Shown here piece after piece: positions 23,878-35,298 of a DNA stretch of 64,000 nt. Position numbers and translations under genes: made by a program. Below the pieces are notes generated by a model. It was not told the origin of the DNA, did no database searches, and saw only the letters and a list, made by a program, of their open reading frames with translations. How positions within the stretch are numbered: the stretch's first letter is position 1; every line of letters begins with the position of its first letter. Source of the stretch: Spizellomyces punctatus DAOM BR117 (lineage: Eukaryota > Chytridiomycota > Chytridiomycetes > Spizellomycetales > Spizellomycetaceae); the NCBI RefSeq assembly GCF_000182565.1, contig NW_015971543.1, forward strand, positions 593,397 through 657,396, written 5' to 3'.

Positions 23878-24641
23878 TCACCCATGCGAGTTATCCAGAC
23901 CTCCACGTCTCGCCAAATGCAAACTTTTAAGCATCCCGTTCACCCCGACATAGTCTGGTATGACCCCCTGCTGCTCAGAGAGATTGGATGTGTATGACGG
24001 TCCATGCGGTGGATCGTGCAAGCGCGATTCTTGGTGGATGATGTGTAAGAGGGTGTTTATGGCGGTATATGTGGTATTTTCCGGGTGTTCATTCCCATTA
24101 TTTGGACCGGTTGAACGGAGGGAAATGCGAATGGGGGACAAAGGGAATTGACGGTGGCTATTGAGAGAGATAAAAGTACAGGTACGTTAGCAAGTGAGAC
24201 GTAGAGGATATCATACGCGAATGACAAGGCGTACCTCGGAGGATGATCCTCATTGACGTTATGAGGTTGGGCAGTCAATCTGCGTTTCTTCGGGTCTCCC
24301 GACCTCAGTTCGTGTATCCCACTCACATCATCTGACTCTTCCTGTCCACAAAGATTTGAATCTATCATTTCACCCACTTTCCCAGTATGTCCAGCCATAC
24401 TCTCGTCCATAGCATTCCTGTCCTGTTGCCCACCAAGCGGCGACCTACTCATAGATCTCCGTCGTTTCGTTCCACGCAGGTGACGATCCTTTGTAGCACG
24501 CCAAGCAGAATCCATTTGCGGTGCGTGGTTTCCCATGTTACTTGGTATCTCCGTACCAATGTTATAGAATGGAGAGTTTGCCGGTGGGAACGTCATACCG
24601 AGCAGTTCGAAAGGTGTGAAATGGCTATAAACAGCGGCCAT
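23878..24641 (-). CDS. Unknown protein with basic, nuclear-localisation-like clusters
   Basis: Two exons (24641-24235 and 24157-23878) join in phase to 228 residues. The first half has TKRRRSMSRSP and DPKKRRLTAQ, which resemble nuclear localisation signals, separated by an acidic Met-containing stretch. The second half has a more ordered look (YTAINTLLHIIHQESRL, QGVIPDYVGVNGMLKSLHL). No family is recognised. The DUF2945-type gene starts about 360 bp away on the other strand. Confidence 0.65.
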
Positions 24642-25005
24642 TTGCTTGAGCGCCCACCAACAAACTACTGTCAACTGTCAAGGCGGATATAATACTGACG
24701 ACGTTGGCAGATACTGACTCTCCGATGGTGATGGGTCAGAAAATCCAAATTCAAAATGCTCAAGCAAAAGACAGAAGAGCAAAAGGTCTGGCAAAGACGC
24801 GCAATACCCAGTGGCTTAGTGGCTAACTTTCAGTTTGATGACCAAGCGAACTTGTCAGCAGGTCCCAAGTCCTTGGGGGCTTTTACCTTCCATGGGTTGA
24901 TCGACGGCTTACGAAACGGACATCACGTAACGTCACCGACTTTGGGTAAGGTTGTTCATATCATCGATATTTGACCAAACTGTTTTCCAGTACGTCAAAA
25001 CACGA
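24642..25005. other. Divergent promoter region
   Basis: This lies between the unknown minus-strand gene and the DUF2945-type plus-strand gene. A 72-codon plus-strand ORF (24756-24974) has no in-phase splice to the downstream exon, so it is probably not coding. Confidence 0.45.
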
Positions 25006-25366
25006 ATGAACCAGGTAATGTTACAGTTTCCATACCATTTGAAAAGCATCCGCGCTAAAACGTAAGCTACGAGAAAGATTCAAGAAGGCGATTACGTCGG
25101 CACCCGTTACCGCGGTGGAACACACCAAGGCTATGCCGCCCAAGTTTCTGACGGGAAAGTCGTGTTTAAAGATCAGCACGGGCACACGGTACGGAATTTT
25201 AATAGAAAGTTTCAAGAGTTTGAGAATCCTCATGTATGGTGGTTAGGTTACCCATAATGTGTCCACCCTCGCCAAAGACCCGGATAGAAGTCCAAGCACT
25301 CAGAACTTGGATGAAACCCAAAAGGAGCAACTGAGGAAAGCATGGAAGCAAGAAATGGGGCAGTGA
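25006..25366 (+). CDS. DUF2945 / hypervirulence-associated TUDOR-like small protein
   Basis: Three small exons (25006-25014, 25078-25188, 25247-25366) give 79 residues. The first exon encodes only MNQ. The family pattern is clear: GDYVGTRYRGGTHQGYA, VVFKDQHGHTV, then THNVSTLAK; in relatives this reads GD-V-...-RGG-H-G, V-F-DQHG-V-HNP-TL. Such proteins form a small Tudor-like barrel; their molecular role is not settled, and the family name comes from one fungal virulence study, not from toxicity. It converges with the F-box gene, with about 180 bp between the stops. The exons are too short to show as open frames by themselves. Confidence 0.75.
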
Positions 25367-25545
25367 ATGCACTCAGCAAGTACTGATTCCATGAATCGAT
25401 GCCGCCGCGCAAGCCTGATGAAAACAAAAAGATTCGGGACAGCAAGCACATGGGGATAGTCCAGTCAATTCCTTTTGGCAAGCACATGTACATATTCATA
25501 TTATGACCAAATGAGAATAAAATATATGGAATTATGTTGTGGCCA

Positions 25546-28539
25546 TTATGATGATCCCACACTCGACGGGGAACTCGGTCCTGACCCTTCTTTGGTGTCC
25601 GCCCATACTTTCAACCAACCAGCCAAATCTTCCCCGTCTGCTAGCCCTGCAGTTTCCTTCTCCACACCTAAAGCCCACACGACCGTTCGGCGAAGCTGTG
25701 GATCCTCTCTGAATGCAACAAAATCAATCCGCGCTCCATTGTATGCATCCACGACCCTACCATGACCCTGCTTACCTCAGTAATATCGCTGAAAATTGGA
25801 CAGCGGCCTTTATTCCAGCGGTGGCAAGCAACTGCATGATAATGGGTGTAAAATCATACTCATGGGATGTTACGCGGATGAGGCGAATCACAGAGTAGTA
25901 TTGACCTATCGCGAGAAGGCAATCGATAATCTACGTATGAGATGAGTCAGCATATCAGAGATTATACCAGAAAATAAAGAATGAGTCAAATACCTTATCC
26001 AAAACATTCGCTCGACTGTAAATCGACAACGCAAACGACACGTCATGCGGACGAAACAGGTCACCAAGATCTTCAGTGCATTCAAACTGGAAAACGTAAC
26101 CCACATATGAGAAAGCGGCGCAGACTTGAACAGTGTGGTGGGACGTACCCGTTCCCCAATTAAACAATCCCAAAACTCTCCAAACTGTTTGTCAGCTATT
26201 GCTACCTCGGCTGCAAAGATATAATTAGTCTTCTAGTAGACCGGAGAATTCATACAGTCCTTCAACTCACCAAACCTGATCGCCTCATACTCTGTCAAAT
26301 CATCATCCCCTTCAAGCACTCTATTCAGATAATATCGGACGGGATCATTTTCCTTTTCTTTCTTTGAAGCGATCTTTCTGGCAACGGAGGCAAAAATCCG
26401 TGTCCAATCGGATGCCGCCGTCTCAGGTTCAACCATAGGCTGCTTCCCCTTATCAGCAGCGCGCCCCTCATTCCACATTGAATACGACTGTATCTCGCTA
26501 ACTGCTTCAGCACTTTCAAAGAACCATGCGAGAAAATCCGCCTGTCGGAGCTCGTCAGTACATCTAGTTCGAGCCAGTATATCGGCCGCATGCTTCCATT
26601 CCCCTCGCATCAAAAGCCGTTGGATGGACGCCAGCGCCTCCGCATGTGTTGTACGATCCATGACCGTGGGAAGCATCAAAGTCTTCAAACGACTCAATCT
26701 TTGGGTGGCCACGATTTCTTTTACTCCGTACCAAGGAGTGTAGTCGCATTTGAGCACGTCGGCTAGTTCCATCAGAGGCAAACTCAAACTTTGTTTGTCC
26801 GCAACAAGTCCTATAAAGTGCGAATGAGCGACCGTGCGGATCTGCCTACCGCACCCAATCACATACCTATTGGAATACCAAAGCATCTCACACTTTGTAA
26901 AACTGTGTAATACAGGTTGTCACCTTTGGAAAGAAGGAATATCTGAGCATTTGATGCATAAATTCTTTGTTCATATTGACTCTACCTGGTTGTGTCTGGT
27001 ACCGCCCATGTAGATGCAAGCGCACATATCCCCCAACTACCAGAGTGGGTTTGATATTGAAGGATTGTGAGACTAATTGTTGTGAATTACTGTTAAGAGC
27101 TAGCGCACACAGATGAAGACAAACTCGAGCAAGTGCATACCATTTCGGTTTTCCACAGGAAACAATTCACTGATAAAATGCATATTCTCTGGTTCAGGTG
27201 AAAAACCAATAGACATGGTCATGTACCTGGGCGCATATATCGGCATCCTGCTTCCTCAGTTAGCTATCAAATACTTTGAAAAACAAGGAGCAATAATGGA
27301 CCCTACTCACCCTCGTTGGTAGCGCGCCTTATATGGAGTGATCTCCACTCTCGTCACAATACAAACTGGCTGCCTCAGTTTGTATACCAGCCATTCTGAT
27401 GAGAGCATGTCAGCAGTCCCTTTGGACGACCAAAAAGTGCGTGCTGAGCTGCAAAGAAATATACGGTAAGCAGGATATCATAATACAACAATTAGAGTTT
27501 AATCATGTCACTTACTCGTCCAGGGTACACGCAATAGTCTGCTGTTCATCATCTTCGGATGATGCTGTTTATGCAGTATAATGTAAGTATATCTATGACC
27601 ACAGCATAAAGAGAGATGCGGTTGCTACCTTGTAGCCCTTGCTCAAGCAGATCTAGTGGCTCTTGCTCAGCCATTATAGTCACTTCCCCAATCTCCCGAA
27701 AGAATTGCTTTGGATCATGTATTAACTCTGTAAAGCGGACCTTTTTTGCATTTTCTGGCATGCGCAGATCCTGGCTCTTGGGTAACGTAAAGGAGGACGG
27801 TGATGCAGGTGACATCGGTGACACTAGGTCCTTTGCATCGCCATCATGAAGTACATATGGGAGGCCACTGGTACCTGGATGCGCTGGAGATGGTGAATAT
27901 ATCACTGGCGGAGGTCGAAGGCGTTCGTAACGCTCTCGTCCGTCTGGTAGCGACGGGAGCTATTTCAACAAGATAAGAATTGATGTTCAACAGCCGTGGT
28001 ATAGATCTGCTCACCTTTCGTACAATATGGTCAACGGACTGTCTAGAGACCTCCCGTCGGGGAGATAAGGAGGGAAATTGCGACGAACCAGTATCAGAAG
28101 CCGTGGAAGATAAACCGAGCACATCCGGAGAGCGGGACCGTCTAGATGCTGTGGGGACTGCCAGGCTATCCCGATTCGGATTGGGAAAGGTTGACGACAA
28201 AGTGGTTTCCATAGCGTCGATGCAGTCCTCGGGAGGAAGCACCCATCGGAGAGGTCTGTCCGCAACTATGGTGGACGAAATAAAGCACCGCTCTCTCCAC
28301 AATGCGTCACTTTCCACTCTAAAAGATCAATAATGAATGTGAGTGGGTGGTACAAGAGACATTCGCTGCTTAAAAGAATGACAATACATTTGATGCCATC
28401 GTTTGCACACACGAGTGACGGCGGGAAGAGAAGTAGTGTCAACAAACGACAGACAGCGCAGTGCAAGTTCCACAGGGAGATACAGGAACGGGTCCATAGT
28501 GCAAGTCTGTGGAGAGGGCGAGGAGCCAGATGCATCCAT
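25546..28539 (-). CDS. F-box protein with galactose-binding-like domain
   Basis: About twelve exons were traced from ATG 28539 to TAA 25546. The F-box is at residues 15-60 (FLYLPVELALRCLSFVD, VCKRWHQ), so the protein should recruit substrates to an SCF ubiquitin ligase through Skp1. After a Ser/Pro-rich linker comes a beta-sandwich-like domain: ARTFWSSKGTADMLSSEWL, YKLRQPVCIVTRVEITPYKA, RGMPIYAP and VGGYVRLHLHGR. This resembles the C-terminal discoidin-like region of a group of plant and fungal F-box proteins. The last third is alpha-helical and unassigned. The partly conserved fold suggests it binds a ligand or glycan on its substrate; the substrate is unknown. Confidence 0.8.
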
Positions 28540-28775
28540 AGTGCGATGCAATGTAACTGATCTGGAACACAATTGAAGGAACCGCGATGAAAGATGTCTG
28601 TCACACTGTTACGTAACCATCTATATCCCTCGCCTTTCAAACCTTGCTAGAACTGCATCCAGATCAACGCAAAAGGGAAATACTGGCCACCAGGGCTCAG
28701 CTACGTATTTAGGCATTACATACAGAATATTACATGCATCGTATATATACTATACTGATACTAACTATGAGGTAT

Positions 28776-31283
28776 CTAGAAAAGGGATCCCAACGACGTC
28801 CTGACGCCATTTTGGGCATAGGCGATAGTGGTTTCATAGCTCCCAACTCTAACCCTCATTTCCGCTGTTACGTCAACCAAGAGGTTTCCTCCAACCGCTT
28901 GGAACAAGCCAGTGATGGCGGCTCCATTGATTTGCAGCTTGAGGTCAATCTTGGGGGTAGACCCAGATGTCTTGCCTTGGAGAGTAAAAGCGGGAGAGAC
29001 AGTTTGGGATTCGATCGCCGCGATGGTTTGACCACTACTCTTGATTGTACTGTCGAGGGAGACTAATGTGAACGGGGCGTCAAAGGGATTGGTGAGAGCT
29101 ATTGTGACAGATGCAGTTTGGCTTATGATGGTGCCGAGGACGCCGTTGAGGGATAACGTGGTAGATTGGATTAGTGTTGGTTGGATGCCGTTGAGAGTCG
29201 TGGGAATGGAAAGTGTGGCAAGAGCAGGTGCCAGGGATCCAATGCGACCGCTTTGCGGGGTGCCGTTAATGGTGATGGTAGAGGTGCGACCACCGAGGAA
29301 GTTTGTCAGCATCACTTTGCCAGCTGCCAAGGCATCGGCGGAATCTGGTGCGGGGTTGAAGAGGGCTGTGGCCGTAATGGCATTTTCTCCACGCTAAATG
29401 ATAATTAACAGTTCCATTGAGTGCTGCTTTCAAAAGGAGAGCCAGTATGATCCTTGATTAACATACCTTGATTCCAGTATCAGGCAAAGACACAGTCCCG
29501 ACTTTCTGATTTTGGAACACCATATCAAATGTGATTTCTCCGAGGCCCGACAGACTTATTTGTGATGGATTTCCAAGTATCGTGCCAATCTCAAGTTGAA
29601 TGCCGGCTTGAGATCCGCCCTTGATTGCAACAGAGTTGATTCTAATATTGCGAAGTGAATTCATGCCTAATCAAAAGTGTTAAAATGCGCTATCGTGTCA
29701 TAGAATGCATGTCAGAAAGAAAAATACCTTTGACCGTAGGAGAGTCCACGATAGGCACGTTACTAATTGTTACAACTCCAGCAGCAGTTGCCGCCTGCAC
29801 CGTTGAACTACCCTTCAGCGGAAATGGTACAGTGTCCCCCGTCAACAGTCCTTTCATAAACTCGGCAAATTGGGCGTTTTTCCCGGGTATTGCCTTCAAG
29901 GTGCCACCGGCCACCTTTGTCGAAAGAGTCCCTTTCGTACTGTCGCCATCTGCTTCAGCGGTGGGAGCTTCTAACGTTGCGATATCTTCCTTGGTTGATG
30001 CGGAGGTAATGGTAATGCGCTGTTGAACTTGGTTGATTTTGAGTGGGAATGCTAAAGGAGATTTGAATGTTGCTGTCAAAGAGCCAACTGATACGGCAGC
30101 TGAGAGGCCAGAAGGATCATTCGGGGAAAATGCCACATCCATATCACCCAATTTAATGTCCGATATAAGTTTTTGAGGAACTGGCGGGACGAGGGAGACG
30201 GAAAGTGGGATGCCTTGGAATCCTTTAACCAACCAATCGGCGGCACCACTAGGAGGAACAACGTTTGTCCCAGTAACGGTCAAGTTGGCCGGCTGTCCAG
30301 CAATATACGACGTAAACATCTGCGATAATGCTTTGAGGGCCGTCGGTGTAGTGCCAGTCAGTAACCGCCCGGAGAGAGGCAATGAGTTCGCTCCTGGAAC
30401 CAATGTCACGTTTTTCGCAGACAAGGTGCCGACCGTGGCTCCTTCAAAGCTCACCGAGAATTCGATGGTGCCCAATTCGATTGTCATAGGGGATGGGTTA
30501 TCCATCAGCGTTGTTGTCACAATCTGGATCCCGCCCGCAGGATCATTCCGTGGCAAATCAAAAGAAGTAATGCTGATATTTCTGAGACCATTCAAGGCTG
30601 GAGTAGGCATGTAATTAGACGGACGAAGGACATGATATAGCACGGAACGACCTACCTTTCATTTTCACTGTCTTGTCCATGGTGAGCCCTTTGATGGTCA
30701 TACCGAACGCCTTGGCTTGCGCTTTTCCGTTCAATCTCCACTCAAAGTCTGCTCCCAACATCATAAATCGGGCAAACTTTGTCATGGCCGCGGTATCTAC
30801 AATTTGCACATTGGCATCCTTTATTGCCAAATCTCCTTTTGCTCCCTTGACCACCAAATCGGGCATTCCTAGGATCCGTGCCAATGGCACATCTGTGCCG
30901 TTTGTCCCTGATCCGGTCCATGTCACATCCACAGTCCCGTCTACAAAGGATATTGTGGCATCGATGGATCCAGCATCTTCCACAAAACCTTGAGACGATA
31001 GCGCAAACGAAGACGACGTAGCCTTTGAAATAGACGCTGACGATAACGTCAATTTACTTCCATTAATGTTGGCTTGGGCAATTTTCGGTACAATGACGAG
31101 AAAAAGGATGGGTAGGAAAATAGCCAGAGAGACGGATGTGACAAAGAGGCAAATGTATATTTTTCTTTGGCGAGAAGTCCGACCAAGCTTTGGTAGGAGT
31201 GGACGTCTAGGCGTCGGATATCGTTCCAACGATGGAGCAGCATCAAAGGAATCCGATGTCGGAGGCTTTGGTTCTTCTGCCAT
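28776..31283 (-). CDS. DUF3712 fungal membrane protein (LEA-like repeats)
   Basis: Four exons (31283-30656, 30597-29728, 29666-29467, 29393-28776) give 771 residues. A cytosolic N-terminus with Pro/Arg is followed by one strong transmembrane helix (IYICLFVTSVSLAIFLPILF), so it is a type II protein. The large lumenal part is made of beta-rich, low-Cys, Ala/Thr/Gly/Val modules with phrases such as GLRNISITSFDLP and SLRNIRINSVAIK. This is the fungal DUF3712 pattern, related to LEA14-like folds; some members such as Tag1 sit in the vacuolar membrane. The lumenal location and vacuolar role are inference. Repeated LRNI-I-S phrases at exon starts suggest that the exons arose by duplication. Confidence 0.85.
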
Positions 31284-32316
31284 GCTCAAGTTACAAGACT
31301 TGATTCTCAAAAGTCATACACAAGATATAGGGCCCCACAAGAGAAAGATTTCCATTCAGTCGAATAGATTTAAAGAATTACAGAATTTTGTTAATTCTTG
31401 GCGATCCTCCGCTAAAAGTACAGGACAACAAAGCTGTTCCTTTTCCAAACAACAAACAAGCGAGAAGCGACAGAAAAAAAGAAAAAGCAAATGGGTTATT
31501 TTCCATCATACTTGACACTTGTAGAACACTTGTAGAACACTTTGGGGTGGCCAGGTGCGTTTTGAAAGCGATCGGACGCGTACGTAAGCGCACACTTTAA
31601 CACAAGCACAACTGAAAATTTCGCAATTAAGGTTGTCGCAAGTGTGATTTTTGGGGTTTGTTGCATACATCAATTTACCCTCATCTGACATTATCTTTTT
31701 TAAAGAAGGGCCATGTAACGGATTCAGTTGATTTTTTAGTGTTCGGCACTACGGCAAACCGCACTTGAGTAAAAGGTTTCTGCGAAAACTGCCAAGGAAT
31801 CGTCGACACGAACATGCCATCCACTCTTGTATAGGATCATTTGAGTTGTATGCGATCGTCAAATTACACGGCGGAGATATAGCCGCTTCCCCTTTGATAT
31901 AGCCGGGGCCGACTAGCCGGTTTATAGGCGGGCTGCCCTGACCATTCTCGCTAATCTCAGTGAGGAACGGGAGATTGATGAACGTCGCATGGCGTTCAGG
32001 AAATTTTTGACCTGGTAAAGCTGAAGACTCGGTAAAGCAAAGCATTTGCATCGCGATACTGGCTTTTTTGGCGGTACTTGGAGCAACCTGGCAACATGGC
32101 TCATTCATGAATTCATGATTTGTTGCATCGAATTTCAGAATTAATTATTGACAGTAATAGCATGGTTGACACAGGGCTACATTCAAACCTTATTCGATAC
32201 TGATGAGTTTTCGATTATGCATATATCTCAATCTGTCCTGACAGATCCACCAATACACTACAACTAAATGATGCAAAATATATGACGCTTTCCCTAAGAA
32301 GGCTAGCTAAAATGAA
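31284..32316. other. Intergenic, promoter of the DUF3712 gene
   Basis: The region separates two minus-strand genes. A 119-codon minus-strand ORF (31749-32108) has no recognisable features. A short direct repeat, acttgtagaac, occurs twice near 31516-31540. Nothing else is supported. Confidence 0.45.
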
Positions 32317-34942
32317 TCAGGACTTGCGCTCAAAGCTAGCAACTTGAGACCGTTTGCTAAACGGATGCTGTGAAGATCGATTCAGTACCATGAGCATCAT
32401 GATCATCATGCATTAATGTACTTACGCTCTCGTAATCCGTCACAATATCGCCGCTTTTGACGTCGCGTACGCCTAGTGGCACATACGATCGCTTCCCTTC
32501 ACCAGTGTACACTTGCCTCGGCCTCCAGATTTTGGCATCCGGATCCTCAAGAGATTCCACCCAATGACTGGCAAATGAAAATGAGTGCAATGTATAGCAA
32601 CACTAGAAAATTTACCAACTCACGCGAGCCATCCAGCCACCCGAGGAATGGCAAACAAGACTGGGAAGAAGTCTGTTGGGAAACCCATTGCTGCAAGCCA
32701 GTGCTACATTAGCGGCGCGACGATGATACCATGACCGCAATGTATGAGTATACCTTTGTAGATCAATCCTGAGTAAACTGGCGAAAGAACATGTCAGGCT
32801 GCTGCTTCAAGTTACGGCAGCGACGAAACCATGCTTACAGTCTACGTTGGGATAAAGCTTCTTTGACGTAAAGAATTCATCCGAGAGTGCTCTCTTTTCC
32901 AGCTCGATGGCAACTTCAATCAAGGGTTCTTTACCGCAGACGTCAAACACCTGGCGACTCTGCGATTAGATACGTGAAGATGTGAAAGGCACACCCCACT
33001 GCTTCCCACCTCGTACGCAATCCTGCGAATAATCTTCGCACGTGGATCATAGTTCTTGTACACGCGGTGACCAAAGCCCATCAACTTGCGCTTGCGCTGC
33101 TTAACCTGCTCCAAGAATGGGGCAACATTGTCAACGGACCCGATCTCTTCCAGCATGCGAAGTACAGCCTAGCAATTACGCAAAAGTCCATTAGCGACTA
33201 TGAATAAGTACTTTGAGCTCGGGCCTCTTTCTCACCTCGTTGGCACCTCCGTGGAGAGGGCCGTACAGAGCAGAAGCGGCTCCGGCAACCGCACTAGTGA
33301 TCATGGGAAATAACGATCACCACATGTGCCTAGTACGTGGGTGGTAGGGTCTCATCCTTACCTGTATGGGTCAACAAGACTAGAGCCAATGTGACGCATG
33401 GCTGCAGTAGAACACTGTAGTATCAAAACAATGAGAACACTGACAATAGGTACAGATGAGCCACGTAACACGCACATTCAATTCGTGATCTGCATGTAAG
33501 ATAAACAAAACGTCCAGCGCTTTCGCAAGCTTAGGATTAGGCTTGTAGTTTTCTTCGCTCAGATAATCCATCATGTACAAAAAGTTTTCCGTATAGGACA
33601 AGTCATTGCGAGGGTTGTTGAAATGACGACCAATACGGTGACTAAACAGAGTATTTAATCATATGCACGACAATATGGAAGGCGTGAAACCGCACTTACC
33701 GATAACAGCTGGCAGCAACCGTGGGAACCTTGCCCATAAGACGTAAGATTTGTTTATTGCGAACGCGAGAATCCTTCTTGTAAATTTCGTTTCCAGCTAG
33801 AGCGGGGTTTGCTTCTGGATGGAAAGTCGACATTGCAGCAACCGAGCTGGGGTAATAGTGAGCCATGGCTGTTCCCAGCACCTCACGAAGCTTTCATACC
33901 TGATAAACATTCCCATCGGATGTGCATCGTAATTGAAACTCTGCATGAGGGTTTGAACCCGTGTGTGGATAAATGTATGCCGCATAACTTGGTTCGTCCA
34001 TGCATCATACTGGGTCTTAACGCACTCTTTTAATTAACATGAAAGCATGCAGGCGTCAAAAAGTGTTCCTACCTTGCTGGGCAGTTCGCCGTAGATGAGA
34101 AGATATGAGACCTCCAAGAAGTTTGACTTTTCCGCAAGTTCTTCAATAGGATAGCCTCTATAACGGAGGATCCCCTTGTCCCCATCAATTTCGCAAATCT
34201 TAGAACGTGCCACGGCGGTGTTCTGATAAGCTGGGTCGTAGATCCTGATGCCGGGGCCAGCACCTTCTTTGATCTTTTGGAAGTCGGTCGCTTTAATAGT
34301 ACCTTCCTCGATAGGCACCTCGTAAGTTTTACCTACATAAGGGTTTGGTTGTTATTTTGCTGAGAATGCTACAGTGGTGATAGATTTGAAGCTGTATTAC
34401 CGGTACGATTATCCAGAACTGTCAAAGTGTTGGCGTTGGACCTGCATGATATCTGTACTGTTAGTAGGGCGCCACTAAACTTGACCATCATTGGCCATTC
34501 AAAAAGACAGTTGAGCACGCTCGCGGCAATCTCACCGTCTAGACAAGAGCACGAAGGAGGTTGGTTGGTTGGTGTCTGGCCCAGCTGCAATTTCAAATGT
34601 CTGTCCCGATTTCCTATCTGTGAGGGTAAACTGCGTAGCTTCCCTACATTCGTGACAGCAGATGATCAACCATTGTCCTGCGTCGGTGAAAGTCTCATGT
34701 TCGCTTGGCTACTCACGCCTTGTTGACCGGGGCTACTTTGGCACCGCGTGAAACCAGGTCATCACTGCCAGCAAGATGGCCAGCGATGGCATCGATGCGC
34801 GCTTTGGCTTCCAGCATAGTTTCGCTGATATCAAAATCTGAGGAACCCCCGCTGTCCGAGCAACTTTTGTTTTTGTGGAGCGCTTTAAAAGGGTAGATAA
34901 GGTCTTACTTGTATGTCGGGGTAATGTCGGTTGGAGAGTCAT
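32317..34942 (-). CDS. Peroxisomal-type citrate synthase with PTS2 signal
   Basis: Sixteen exons were traced; the first five (34942-34909, 34837-34717, 34643-34536, 34441-34401, 34332-34073) are in phase. The enzyme condenses acetyl-CoA and oxaloacetate to citrate. Active-site segments are present: [30 protein letters not shown] and NVDFYSG. It is the bacterial/plant glyoxysomal type ([15 protein letters not shown]). Near residue 25, RIDAIAGHL fits the PTS2 peroxisomal import consensus R-[LIV]-x5-H-L, pointing to the glyoxylate cycle. Exon 3 ([15 protein letters not shown]) looks like a partial copy of exons 4-5 ([15 protein letters not shown]). The final exon uses a canonical 58-nt intron; without it translation stops at 32357 instead. 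Confidence 0.9.
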
Positions 34943-35298
34943 CCTAGTGTCACCCTTTGCCGGTTCTTCACGGCAATCGCTCGTCACGTGAGAGATCGCT
35001 CGCCTGAACGGATCTCAACGACAGCCTGAACGGATTGAAGTGGCATTTTGTATCTCGGCAAGGGAAGAACGGAAAGCGTTCCAGGAAGTATCTGAAAGGA
35101 TCATTACAAAACTCTATTGTCCATCATCATTTAACATTCGATTTATAAAATCCCAACATGATCATATACATGGCGTTTATATAAAAACCACTCGATTGAA
35201 ATACCACCGCCGACCTTTCTTTATGGTCAGACAGCTTTCGGGTGATGACACACTCTGATGAGCATGTAGAAGATTCAGTTGACCACGAGCGGTATCCT
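34943..35298. other. Promoter region of citrate synthase
   Basis: The 356-bp spacer between two minus-strand genes holds the 3' flank of the histidine kinase gene and the promoter of citrate synthase. No gene seen. Confidence 0.5.

Noticed and set aside
23592-23930. 112-codon plus-strand ORF
   Set aside because: It overlaps the 3' end of the spliced minus-strand gene and its first codon is not ATG.
24756-24974. 72-codon plus-strand ORF upstream of the DUF2945-type gene
   Set aside because: No splice brings it into the DUF2945 frame, so it is unlikely to be that gene's 5' exon.
31749-32108. 119-codon minus-strand ORF
   Set aside because: No domain, no splice partner, and it sits in a promoter region.
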